From positions 1 to 33,900 of the forward strand of contig CATABD010000021.1 of the NCBI GenBank assembly GCA_949494735.1: a stretch of DNA of 33,900 bases, written 5' to 3'. The position numbers were made by a program, and so were the translations under genes. Positions within the stretch are counted from its first letter, which is position 1. Each line of letters begins with the position of its first letter. A model generated the notes under the pieces. The model saw only the letters and a program-made list of their open reading frames with translations. It was not told the DNA's origin and did not search any database. This DNA is from an uncultured Oscillospiraceae bacterium (GTDB lineage: Bacteria; Bacillota; Clostridia; Oscillospirales; Oscillospiraceae). Shown one piece after another: positions 22,671-30,012 of the stretch.

Positions 22671-23812
22671 TGCTGCTCCAGCCGCTTGCCAGGGAGATGG
22701 TGGAGGCGGTCTCCGGCCTGGTGGAGGGCCGTACCATCAACCTGATGGACACCAAGGGGATTATCGTGGCCTCCAGCGACCCTGCCCGGGTGGGTTCTTT
22801 CCACCAGGGGGCCATGGAGGCGGTGCGCACCGGGAAAATGGTGAACATCACCAAGGAGCAGGTGCCGGACTACTCCGGGGCCAGGGAGGGGTGCAATATG
22901 CCCCTCCGGGTTAACGGGGCTATTATCGGCGTGGTGGGCATCCGGGGGGATCCCCCGGAGATCCAGGCCCTGGCCCACCTGCTGGAGGTCTACGCGGCCA
23001 AATATTTTCAGCTGGAGGCCATGGCAAGTCCCCGCCTGGCGGAGGGCGAGCTGCGGGGACGGGTGCTCCGGGCGCTGCTGGCCCCCACGGACCGGGCGAT
23101 GGCGGACGCCAAGCTGCTGATGGACAGCCTGGGGCTGCGCCTGGGCTTTCCGCTGCTGGTGATGGTCTTTTCCGACCGGGCCGGGGCGGCCCAGTCGGAC
23201 CGGCAGGAGCAGCTGCTCAATTTCCTGTCGGCCCAGGGCTGGCTGAGGCCGGAGCGGGAGCTGTGGGGGACGGTGGACGACCGGCTGGTGCTGCTGTGCG
23301 CGTGTGCGGACCACTCCGCCGCCGCGCTGTATCACAAGGATGCGGGCCAGGCCAACATACTGGCCGATTACCGGCTGTGCATCGGGGATATATGCCGCAC
23401 CGAATGGGATATTGCGGCGGCTTACCAGCAGGCCGCCGCCCTGGAATCCATCTCCTCCCGGGCGTTGAGCGACCTGCGCGACCCGGCCACCCGCTGCGAC
23501 TACCTGCTCTACAGCGCGGCCATTCAGGACGCGGATTTCCTGGAGCGGCTGTACGCCGGACTGCGGGACGCCTTCCGGGAGGGCGAGCTGCCCCTTCTGC
23601 TCCAGACGGCGGAGTGCTACTACCGCCACGGGCGCAGCGTCACCCAGGCGGCGTCCGAGCTGTTTATCCATAAGAACACCCTGCAATACCGGGTGCGCCG
23701 GCTGCTGGAGATTCTGGAGCTGGGGCGGTGCGGGCCCTTTCAGGAGGAATTTCTGGTACGGCTCCTGCTGGAGCACCACAAGCGTAAACAAAGCCGTCAG
23801 GCTTTGGAATAA
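22670..23812 (+). CDS. CdaR/PucR-type sugar-diacid/glycerate regulator
   Basis: 380 aa. The N-terminal ~1-130 is the diacid recognition domain (LAREMVEAVSGLVEGRTINLMDTKGIIVASSDPARVGSFHQGA is characteristic). The C-terminal ~325-380 is the PucR-type helix-turn-helix: TAECYYRHGRSVTQAASELFIHKNTLQYRVRRL. Members are activators responding to glucarate, galactarate or glycerate. Start ATG 22670 is chosen because it matches the family N-terminus and overlaps the preceding stop; upstream in-frame codons would lie in the MBL gene. gntP follows after 18 bp, so it likely controls its own operon. Confidence 0.92.
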   Translation: MLLQPLAREMVEAVSGLVEGRTINLMDTKGIIVASSDPARVGSFHQGAMEAVRTGKMVNITKEQVPDYSGAREGCNMPLRVNGAIIGVVGIRGDPPEIQALAHLLEVYAAKYFQLEAMASPRLAEGELRGRVLRALLAPTDRAMADAKLLMDSLGLRLGFPLLVMVFSDRAGAAQSDRQEQLLNFLSAQGWLRPERELWGTVDDRLVLLCACADHSAAALYHKDAGQANILADYRLCIGDICRTEWDIAAAYQQAAALESISSRALSDLRDPATRCDYLLYSAAIQDADFLERLYAGLRDAFREGELPLLLQTAECYYRHGRSVTQAASELFIHKNTLQYRVRRLLEILELGRCGPFQEEFLVRLLLEHHKRKQSRQALE

Positions 23813-23830
23813 AAAAGGAGGAAAGAGAGT

Positions 23831-25192
23831 ATGCAAACGTTCGTCATGTTCCTGCTCATCATCGCGTCAGTGGTCCTCATGGTCTTTGCCATCTCCAAGC
23901 TGAAGATGCACCCATTCATCGTCATGCTGGTGATCGCCATGCTGCTGGGCCTGTGCTGGGGGCTCTACCAGCCCGGCACCGCCGGTCTTGAGACCCCTGC
24001 CGACATGGTGACCACCATCAAGAACGGCTTTGGCGGCATCATGACCAGCATCGGCATCGTCATCCTGTGCGGCACCATCATCGGCACCATCCTGGAGAAG
24101 ACCGGCGCCGCGCTGACCATGGCCAACACCATCCTGAAGCTGGTGGGTAAGAAGAACAGCGTGGTGGCCATGGGCGCCATGGGCTACGTCACCGGCATCC
24201 CCGTGTTCTGTGATTCCGGTTTCGTGGTCCTCTCCCCCATCAGCCGCGCTCTGGCCCAGCAGTCCAACATCTCCCTGGCGGTGATGGGCACCGCCCTGTC
24301 CGGCGGCCTGTACGCCACCCACTGTCTGGTGCCCCCCACCCCCGGCCCCATCGCCATGGCCGGCACCCTGGAGGCGGATCTGGGCCTGACCATCCTGGTG
24401 GGCCTGTGCATCTCCATCCCCGCCGTCATCGTGGCCATCCTCTACGCCAAGTTCGTGGCCAGCAAGATCGACATCCCCGCCAACTCCGAGTTCACCTATG
24501 AGGAGCTGCAGAGCAAGTACGGCAAGCTGCCCGGCGCGGTGCAGAGCTTCGCCCCCATCATTCTGCCCATCATCCTCATCGCCCTGGCCTCTGTGGCCTC
24601 CTTCCCCGGCAGCCCCTTCGGCACCGGCGTCTTCTTCAAGTTCATCGCCTTCATCGGTAAGCCCGAGGTGGCGCTGCTGCTGGGCGTGTTCCTGTCCATC
24701 AGCCTGATCCCCGCGTCCGAGAAAGAGAACACCCTGAAGTGGGTGACCCAGGGCGTCACCGATTCCGCGGGCATCCTGGCCATCACCTGCGCCGGAGGCT
24801 CCTTCGGCGCCATCCTGAAGTGCCTGCCCATCGCCGACTCCGTGGGCAGCCTGACCAGCACCGGCATCGGCGTGCTCATCCCCTTCATCATTGCCGCCAT
24901 CCTGAAGATCGCCATGGGCGCCTCCACCGTCGCGATGATTACCACCGCCGGCATGATGGCCCCCCTCATGGCCACCATGGGCTTCACCTCGCCCCTGGCC
25001 AAGGTGCTGGTGGTCATGGCCATCGGCGCGGGCTCCATGTTCGTCTCCCACGCCAACGACTCTTACTTCTGGGTGGTGTCCCAGTTCTCCGACATGAAGA
25101 CCAACGAGGCCTACAAGTGCCAGACCGGCATGACCGGCGTGATGGGCCTGACGGTTATCATCCTCGTCTTCATCCTCTCCCTGTTCGTGTAA
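23831..25192 (+). CDS. GntP family gluconate/glycerate:H+ symporter
   Basis: 453 aa, 12-14 hydrophobic segments, normal GntP length. Conserved stretches include GYVTGIPVFCDSGFVVLSP, LYATHCLVPPTPGPIAMAG and SHANDSYFWVVSQFSDM. The family imports gluconate or related sugar acids with protons. Given the glycerate kinase immediately downstream, D-glycerate or a close hydroxy-acid is the likely substrate (inference). AAGGAGG lies about 8 bases before ATG 23831. A strong GC hairpin follows before the kinase gene. Confidence 0.92.
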   Translation: MQTFVMFLLIIASVVLMVFAISKLKMHPFIVMLVIAMLLGLCWGLYQPGTAGLETPADMVTTIKNGFGGIMTSIGIVILCGTIIGTILEKTGAALTMANTILKLVGKKNSVVAMGAMGYVTGIPVFCDSGFVVLSPISRALAQQSNISLAVMGTALSGGLYATHCLVPPTPGPIAMAGTLEADLGLTILVGLCISIPAVIVAILYAKFVASKIDIPANSEFTYEELQSKYGKLPGAVQSFAPIILPIILIALASVASFPGSPFGTGVFFKFIAFIGKPEVALLLGVFLSISLIPASEKENTLKWVTQGVTDSAGILAITCAGGSFGAILKCLPIADSVGSLTSTGIGVLIPFIIAAILKIAMGASTVAMITTAGMMAPLMATMGFTSPLAKVLVVMAIGAGSMFVSHANDSYFWVVSQFSDMKTNEAYKCQTGMTGVMGLTVIILVFILSLFV

Positions 25193-25208
25193 TCAGGAAA
25201 ACCATCAG

Positions 25209-25242
25209 GGCCGCCGCCGGGATTTCAGGCCCGGCGGCGGCC
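25209..25242. promoter_or_regulatory. Strong intergenic hairpin between gntP and glycerate kinase
   Basis: GGCCGCCGCCGGG (25209-25221) pairs perfectly with 25230-25242. No T tract follows on the plus strand (CCTCATATTTG), so partial termination, mRNA processing or 3'-end protection of the permease message is more likely than full termination. Confidence 0.6.
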
Positions 25243-25274
25243 CCTCATATTTGACGAAAAGGAGGGACTTTCCC

Positions 25275-26507
25275 TTGTCACTGAGAGCAGACGCGCAGCG
25301 CATTATGGACGCGGCGCTCAAGGCCGTCTTGCCTAAAACGGCGGTGGCCAAGGCCCTGGAGGCGGCCCGGTTCGGTCCGGGGCGGCTGGTGCTGGTGGCG
25401 GCGGGCAAGGCCGCGTGGCAGATGGCCGCGGCCGCCGTCCGGCAGCTGGGCGGGCGGGTTGATTCCGGCGTGGTCGTCACCAAGTACGGCCACAGCAAGG
25501 GCCCGCTGCCCGGCCTGGAGATCTATGAGGCGGGCCACCCCGTCCCGGATGAGAACTCCTTCCGGGCCACCCAGGCTGCCATCGAGGCGGTGTCCGGCCT
25601 GGCGGAGGAGGACACGGTGCTCTTCCTGCTGTCCGGCGGCGGCTCCGCCCTGTTTGAAAAGCCGCTGATCCCCCCCGCCGACCTGGACCGGCTCACCCAC
25701 GAGCTGCTGGCCTCCGGGGCGGACATCGTGGAGATGAACACGGTGCGCAAGCGCTTTTCCGCCGTGAAGGGCGGGCGGTTTGCCGCGCTGTGCGCCCCGG
25801 CCAGGGTGTTTTCCGTGGTGCTGTCCGACATCATCGGCGACCCGCTGGACATGATTGCCTCCGGCCCCGCCTACCCGGACTCCAGCACGGAGGAGCAGGC
25901 CAGGGCGGTGGCGGAGAAATACGGGCTGACCCTCACCGAGGAGATGCGCGCCCTGCTGGCGGTGGAGACGCCCAAAAGCCTGGACAATGTGGAGACCCAC
26001 ATCACCGGCAGCGTCCGCCAGCTGTGCCTGGCCGCCCAGGAGGAGTGCCGCGCCCTGGGGTATGCCCCCGTGGTGCTCACCGCCAGCCTGTCGTGTACGG
26101 CGCGGGAGGCCGGGGCCTTCCTGGCAAACATCGCACAGTACCACCACGGCGGCGGACAAAAGCTGGCCTTCCTGGCGGGGGGGGAGACGGTGGTGCACCT
26201 CACCGGCCACGGCCTTGGGGGGAGGAACCAGGAGCTTGCCCTGGCCGCCGCCCCCGGCATCGCGGGCATGTCCGGCGCGGCGGTGTTCTCCCTGGGGTCG
26301 GACGGCACCGACGGCCCCACCGACGCCGCGGGAGGCTACGTGGACGGTTCCACCGCCCAGGTTCTGCGGGAGCAGGGGGTGGACATTTTCGCGGCGCTCA
26401 AGGACAACGACTCCTATCATGCGCTGGAAAAGGCCGGCGGACTTATCAAGACCGGCCCCACCGGGACCAATGTGAACGACATCGCGGCGCTGCTGCTGGA
26501 AAGCTGA
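25275..26507 (+). CDS. Type-2 glycerate kinase (DUF4147/MOFRL family)
   Basis: 410 aa. The N-terminal DUF4147 part has GRLVLVAAGKAAWQMA, LFLLSGGGSAL, NTVRKRFSAVKGGR and LSDIIGDPLDMIASGP; the C-terminal MOFRL part has GLGGRNQELALAAA and SLGSDGTDGPTDAAGG. These enzymes phosphorylate D-glycerate, usually to 2-phosphoglycerate, feeding glycolysis. The TTG at 25275 (MSLRADAQRIMDAAL) is chosen as start because AAGGAGG lies nine bases upstream; the longer TTG at 25251 has no site and would place the ribosome site inside the gene. It is the last gene of the MBL-cdaR-gntP-kinase operon. Confidence 0.93.
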   Translation: MSLRADAQRIMDAALKAVLPKTAVAKALEAARFGPGRLVLVAAGKAAWQMAAAAVRQLGGRVDSGVVVTKYGHSKGPLPGLEIYEAGHPVPDENSFRATQAAIEAVSGLAEEDTVLFLLSGGGSALFEKPLIPPADLDRLTHELLASGADIVEMNTVRKRFSAVKGGRFAALCAPARVFSVVLSDIIGDPLDMIASGPAYPDSSTEEQARAVAEKYGLTLTEEMRALLAVETPKSLDNVETHITGSVRQLCLAAQEECRALGYAPVVLTASLSCTAREAGAFLANIAQYHHGGGQKLAFLAGGETVVHLTGHGLGGRNQELALAAAPGIAGMSGAAVFSLGSDGTDGPTDAAGGYVDGSTAQVLREQGVDIFAALKDNDSYHALEKAGGLIKTGPTGTNVNDIAALLLES

Positions 26508-26533
26508 GCACAAGACGCAAGCCAAAGCAAACG

Positions 26534-26575
26534 AAGGGGCCGCTGCCATCCCGACCGGGTGACAGCGGCCCTTTT
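26534..26575. terminator. Bidirectional terminator between glycerate kinase and garR
   Basis: GGGGCCGCTG... (26534-26546) pairs with CAGCGGCCC (26563-26571) with further pairing across the loop, then CTTTT on the plus strand and a short T run on the minus strand. It lies between convergent genes. Confidence 0.75.
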
Positions 26576-26580
26576 ATGCG

Positions 26581-27462
26581 TTACCGGCCAAGGCGGATGC
26601 CGGTCAGGTATTCGTAGTATTGGGCGATGGCGCTGTGGTCCTTTTGCCCGCCCTCGTGGTGCTGCACCCACTGCAAAATCTCCTGCACCTGGGCGGTCAT
26701 GGGCACAGGCGCGCCCACAGAGTGGGCACAGTCCAGGACGTTATTCAGATCCTTGATATGCAGGTCGATTTTGAAACCGGGCGCGTCGTCCCCGGCCAGC
26801 ATCATAGGGACCTTGGCGTTCATGGCGGTGGAACCCGCCAGCCCGCCCCGGATGGCCTGGAACACCAGCTCCGGATCCACCCCGGCCTTCTGGGCCAGGG
26901 TCAAAGCCTCCGCTGCCGCCTGGATATTGCAGGCCACGATAATCTGATTGGCCAGCTTGGTGGTATTGCCCGCGCCCACCTCGCCGCAGCGCACGGCAGA
27001 GGCCCCCATATTGAGCAAAATCCCTTTGTAACGGTCAAAGATTTCCTGTTTGCCGCCTACCATGAAAGACAGGGTGCCGTCAACGGCCTTGGGTTCGCCG
27101 CCGGATACTGGGGCGTCCAGCATTTCCACCCCCCGCTTGGCTAGCTCCGCCGCAATTTCCTGGGAGGCGACCGGGTTTATGGAAGACGTGTCGATGACGG
27201 TTTGGCCCTGGCGCATATACTGGGCGATGCCGTCCCCACCCAGCAGGACCTCCCGTACCTGGGGGGAGTTGGGCACCATGGTGATGACCAGCTCGCAGTT
27301 TTCCGCCATTTCCCGATATCCGGCGGGGATGGCGCCGTCTTTGCGTAGCGCTTCCTCGGGGGCTTTGGAGCGGTTGCGCACCCAGACCCGATGGCCAGCT
27401 TTCAGAAGATTCCGCACCATGGGCTTGCCCATGATGCCCAGTCCGATAAAACCGATGTTCAT
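26581..27462 (-). CDS. garR: 2-hydroxy-3-oxopropionate (tartronate semialdehyde) reductase
   Basis: 293 aa, the standard length of the beta-hydroxyacid dehydrogenase family. The Rossmann motif is GLGIMGKPM (residues 7-15), the substrate signature DAPVSGGEPKA (116-126), and the catalytic lysine is K169 in GNTTKLANQ. GarR reduces tartronate semialdehyde to D-glycerate with NAD(P)H. The convergent glycerate kinase would then act on its product. The start at 27462 is followed by the expected MNIGFIGLG. The predicted promoter is about 250 bp upstream, on the far side of a MITE-like element. Confidence 0.9.
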   Translation of the reverse strand: MNIGFIGLGIMGKPMVRNLLKAGHRVWVRNRSKAPEEALRKDGAIPAGYREMAENCELVITMVPNSPQVREVLLGGDGIAQYMRQGQTVIDTSSINPVASQEIAAELAKRGVEMLDAPVSGGEPKAVDGTLSFMVGGKQEIFDRYKGILLNMGASAVRCGEVGAGNTTKLANQIIVACNIQAAAEALTLAQKAGVDPELVFQAIRGGLAGSTAMNAKVPMMLAGDDAPGFKIDLHIKDLNNVLDCAHSVGAPVPMTAQVQEILQWVQHHEGGQKDHSAIAQYYEYLTGIRLGR

Positions 27463-27483
27463 GAAATACGCTCCTCTTTTCTA

Positions 27484-27609
27484 GGCGCCGTTTGAACATT
27501 GACAATATGCCCAGCCATCAGAAAGTCTTTCGCCGGGCAAGGCAAATCAACGCGGTACGGCGGCAGAAGGCCCGCCGATTGGGCGTGTTGTCAATTTTCA
27601 TACAAGCCC
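27484..27609. mobile_element. MITE-like element B, copy 2 (126 bp)
   Basis: This copy shares both ends and the GCCGGGCAAGGC and AAGGCCCGCCGATTGGGC blocks with copy 1 at 3085-3245, but is 35 bp shorter in the middle. It is flanked by TA (27482-27483, 27610-27611). The left flank is shared as CTAG with copy 1 but the right is not, which supports TA rather than CTAG as the target duplication. It lies in the garR leader. Confidence 0.75.
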
Positions 27610-27704
27610 TAATAGTAGTGCCCTCACCATGGCAGGGAAGCAAGTCACAAGCGGCAAGTGAGGATTTTCCTTTATGGACGTTTCATGTGCAGCTTCTGCT
27701 GCTT

Positions 27705-27733
27705 ATTGTACCATGCCAGCCTGGCTTTGACAA
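27705..27733 (-). promoter_or_regulatory. Candidate garR promoter upstream of the MITE
   Basis: On the minus strand TTGTCA (27733-27728) and TACAAT (27710-27705) are 17 bp apart. If used, the garR message has a leader of about 235 bases that includes MITE copy 2. Confidence 0.5.
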
Positions 27734-27780
27734 GAATTTTGGCAAATTGCCGGAGGCGAATGAAGTGACGGAAATAGGGG

Positions 27781-27809
27781 TTGACAGAAGGGGGAAATCG
27801 TGCTATCAT
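27781..27809 (+). promoter_or_regulatory. Predicted promoter of the tRNA pair
   Basis: TTGACA (27781-27786) and TATCAT (27804-27809) are 17 bp apart, ending 16 bp before the tRNA-Leu 5' end. Confidence 0.65.
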
Positions 27810-27825
27810 AATCTAGCCTTGATAA

Positions 27826-27912
27826 GCCGGAGTGGCGGAATTGGCAGACGCCCGGGACTTAAAATCCCGTGGGAGTGATCCCGTGCCGGTTCGACCCCGG
27901 TCTCCGGCACCA
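27826..27912 (+). tRNA. tRNA-Leu (anticodon UAA), CCA encoded
   Basis: 87 nt with acceptor GCCGGAG (27826-27832) pairing CTCCGGC (27902-27908), discriminator A and encoded CCA. The anticodon arm CGGGA-CTTAAAA-TCCCG gives anticodon TAA. The long variable arm (GGGAGTGATCCC) marks a class II tRNA-Leu; T-loop GGTTCGACCCC is normal. Confidence 0.96.
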
Positions 27913-27921
27913 ATAAAATAT

Positions 27922-27998
27922 CGCGGGGTGGAGCAGTCTGGTAGCTCATCGGGCTCATAACCCGAAGGTCGTCGGTTCAAATCCGGCCCCCGCAACCA
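27922..27998 (+). tRNA. Initiator tRNA-Met (fMet, anticodon CAU), CCA encoded
   Basis: 77 nt. The acceptor starts C-GCGGGG and ends CCCCGC-A-ACCA, so position 1 C faces A72, the unpaired hallmark of bacterial initiator tRNA. The anticodon stem has the three G:C pairs (GGG/CCC) also diagnostic of the initiator; the loop is CTCATAA. It follows tRNA-Leu after 9 bp. Confidence 0.95.
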
Positions 27999-27999
27999 C

Positions 28000-28064
28000 A
28001 ATGATGTGTGGCCGATTTTTTGGAATGTTGATTAGCATTTCAAGTCGGTCGCACATCATTTTTT
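28000..28064 (+). terminator. Long hairpin ending the tRNA transcript and meeting the IS
   Basis: AATGATGTGTGGCCGA (28000-28015) pairs at 14 of 16 positions with 28045-28060, then a T run (28059-28064). The 29-nt loop is large for a simple terminator. The right arm includes the stop codon of the IS transposase, so the IS edge lies in or beside this hairpin. Confidence 0.55.
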
Positions 28065-29243
28065 GCACGCAAACGGAGCGCAGTCAGCAGAAATGCTGGC
28101 TGCGCTTTGCTTTTTAAAATATATTTCTTCTGCTTGGGCCGGGGTTTGATTGCCGATGCTGCTGTGGGGCCTTCGGTTGTTGTAGAAGTCCATGTACTCC
28201 CTCAGAGACACTGCTAAATCAGATATACCATGATAGCGGTAGCGGTGGACCTCTTCCACCTTTAAACTGGCAAAAAAGGATTCCATAGGTGCGTTGTCAT
28301 ATGGAACTCCTGGAGCCGAAAAAGATTGCGTTACGCCACAATCATACAGCAAACCTCGGAATTGATGGCCGGTGTACTGCCCTCCCTGGTCGCTATGAAA
28401 CAATAGGTTTTTCGGGGAACCGCGTACCGCAAATGCGTCCTGGAACGTATGGCAAACCAGACCGGCATTTTTCTGCGTGTTAAGATGGGCCGCAACTATC
28501 CTCCTGGAAAATAGATCCAGAATTACACACAGGCAGCACGTCCCCGCATCTGTTTTAATGTCTGTAATATCGCTGAGCCAAGCCATATTGGGCCGTGGTG
28601 GTGAAAACTTTCTGGCCAGCAGATTCGTGCAGCTTCTATCCCAAGTAAAGCCGGAACCGATTTTCTTCTCTGGTGGCACATAGCTCGGATCAATTTCGCA
28701 GAGGAGCTTCAGCACTTTTTTCTTACAGACGGTAAATCCTTGTTCCATCAGTTTTTGTCGAATGCGCTCAGCCCCGATTCGCTTGGGACTCGCCTCGCAG
28801 ATTTTTTGAATTGCTGGCAGAAGCTCTTGGTCTCGCTTCTCATAAGTGGTGAACTCTGGCCTGCGGAATGCATGGTAATATAGGTTTGATTTTCGAATTT
28901 TTAGTGTGCGGCAGACTCGGTTTGGCCCATATCGGTCAAGCACTTGCCGCGCACAGGTTATACGAGCAGGTTCCGGGATTTCTGTAATGTCCCACTCATT
29001 TTGCAGCAGAAAAAGTTCCGCCTCTTTTTGTTGGAAAGCAAACCGTAAATCAGTATTTCTTCGGTGCACAGTTTTCAGATCCACTGTGCTTGCCTGTGCA
29101 TACTGAGCGTCAAATCGCTTGAACCATTCGCTCAAAGATTTGTCTGTAACCCCAGCTATTTCACAAATCTCGGTCAGTGTAAATCCGTCGCGATACTTTT
29201 CATATAACTGCCATTTATACGCCTCATCATAGAATTTTGACAT
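28056..29243 (-). CDS. IS3 family transposase (HTH plus DDE integrase core)
   Basis: About 395 aa as one ORF, without the usual programmed frameshift. The N-terminal HTH covers ~1-45 (YEKYRDGFTLTEICEIAGVTDKSLSEWFKRF). An HTH_21-type linker (~120-195) contains RIGAERIRQKLMEQG. The rve core has D in LSDITDIKTD, D in FHSDQGGQYTG and E in PMESFFASLK, i.e. a complete DDE triad, ending with FYNNRRPHSSIGNQTPAQ. The start MSKFYDEAYK at 29243 is chosen for AGGAGGGG just upstream; it overlaps the end of the upstream ORF by 17 bp. It looks intact and could be active. Confidence 0.9.
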   Translation of the reverse strand: MSKFYDEAYKWQLYEKYRDGFTLTEICEIAGVTDKSLSEWFKRFDAQYAQASTVDLKTVHRRNTDLRFAFQQKEAELFLLQNEWDITEIPEPARITCARQVLDRYGPNRVCRTLKIRKSNLYYHAFRRPEFTTYEKRDQELLPAIQKICEASPKRIGAERIRQKLMEQGFTVCKKKVLKLLCEIDPSYVPPEKKIGSGFTWDRSCTNLLARKFSPPRPNMAWLSDITDIKTDAGTCCLCVILDLFSRRIVAAHLNTQKNAGLVCHTFQDAFAVRGSPKNLLFHSDQGGQYTGHQFRGLLYDCGVTQSFSAPGVPYDNAPMESFFASLKVEEVHRYRYHGISDLAVSLREYMDFYNNRRPHSSIGNQTPAQAEEIYFKKQSAASISADCAPFACKK

Positions 29244-29880
29244 CTGTCCCCTCCTCCAGAGCAAGCGCACAGTTGGAGGGATAATACGTATTTGCATATT
29301 TGTTGCTGGATAATCCCATCTGCTTCATCAGCTTACCAATCCTCCGTTTACTTGTTGTAATCCCTTGCTCTTGTAATAGAACACGGATTCTTTCTGCCCC
29401 CAATCGTCCTCTGCAGTTCTCAAAAATCGCGCGGATTGCACCGCTCAAGTCGCGCTCCTCTTTCTGGCGCTTTGTTTCATCCATAGCTTTTCTTCTGTAA
29501 TAATAGAGCGTTGATACAGGTATTTCGAACGTTCGACAGAGCAGATTTACCGGGTATGTTTCTACATATTTTTTTGCCATGCCGATGCGGTCTTTTAAGG
29601 GAATTGTTTGTAACACATTGCTTTCGTGGATAATGGATAAAGAGCGCGCTGCTTCATCCAACTGTTGTTTTAGGCTTTTGACATATTCAAGAACCATTCC
29701 CATATCTTGAAATGGCAATTCCTCCAGCGTATGCTCCGACAAATCTTTTTTCCATCGTTCGATCCATCTGTAAATTGTGGTAAAGTGGATTCCGAATTCG
29801 TTTGCTAATTCTACAGGTGTGTATCCGCAGAGATACTTTGTAAAAACCTCTCGTTTGATCTTTTCTGGGCAGTGATTCAT
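29227..29880 (-). CDS. Transposase-like companion ORF lacking the DDE domain
   Basis: 217 aa from MNHCPEKIKREVF. The N-terminal HTH (~8-45: TKYLCGYTPVELANEFGIHFTTIYRWIERWKK) is followed by a coiled segment (VLEYVKSLKQQLDEAARSL) and an HTH_21-like part with RLGAERIRVLLQEQGITTSKRRIGKLMKQMGLSS. It stops where the rve catalytic core should begin. It is paralogous in design to the N-terminal half of the downstream transposase. It may be an OrfA-like regulator or DNA-binding partner, or a truncated transposase retained by position. The start at 29880 has AGGAGG seven bases or so upstream, inside a hairpin. Confidence 0.75.
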   Translation of the reverse strand: MNHCPEKIKREVFTKYLCGYTPVELANEFGIHFTTIYRWIERWKKDLSEHTLEELPFQDMGMVLEYVKSLKQQLDEAARSLSIIHESNVLQTIPLKDRIGMAKKYVETYPVNLLCRTFEIPVSTLYYYRRKAMDETKRQKEERDLSGAIRAIFENCRGRLGAERIRVLLQEQGITTSKRRIGKLMKQMGLSSNKYANTYYPSNCALALEEGTDVKIL

Positions 29881-29884
29881 AATA

Positions 29885-29928
29885 AATACCTCCTGTTGCT
29901 CCGATTTTGGACAGCAGGAGGTATTATA
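29885..29928 (-). promoter_or_regulatory. IS promoter -10 and RBS-sequestering inverted repeat
   Basis: AATACCTCCTG (29885-29895) and CAGGAGGTATT (29915-29925) are perfect 11-bp inverted repeats. On the minus strand the downstream arm is the AGGAGG ribosome site of the first IS ORF, and the upstream arm overlaps the TATAAT -10 (29928-29923). RNA started by this promoter (~29916) would lack most of the upstream arm, whereas read-through RNA would fold and hide the site. The -35 is unclear. Confidence 0.65.
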
Positions 29929-30012
29929 GCACAAAATGTGAGCAATAAATTGAGTAAACTTTAAACCCTTGCCTTGCTTCCCTATAGTCTACTCCTCATT
30001 CCTCACTCATGG

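Larger units (their letters stand above)
28000..29950 (-). mobile_element. IS3-type insertion element with two transposase-like ORFs
   Basis: Two same-strand ORFs (29227-29880 and 28056-29243) form one unit, with a promoter and RBS-hiding hairpin at the 5' end (29885-29928). The second ORF carries the DDE integrase core. I could not define terminal inverted repeats or a target duplication by eye, so the outer borders are approximate. Base composition is visibly AT-richer than the chromosome left of the tRNAs. Confidence 0.7.

Noticed and set aside
27492-27878. A 128-aa open frame from the MITE into tRNA-Leu
   Set aside because: It crosses a mobile element, promoters and a tRNA gene; it has no ribosome site or recognisable protein content.
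28000-29950. Terminal inverted repeats and a target duplication for the IS
   Set aside because: I looked for matching TG...CA ends near 28000-28060 and 29930-30000 and found no convincing pair, so the IS borders are left approximate.
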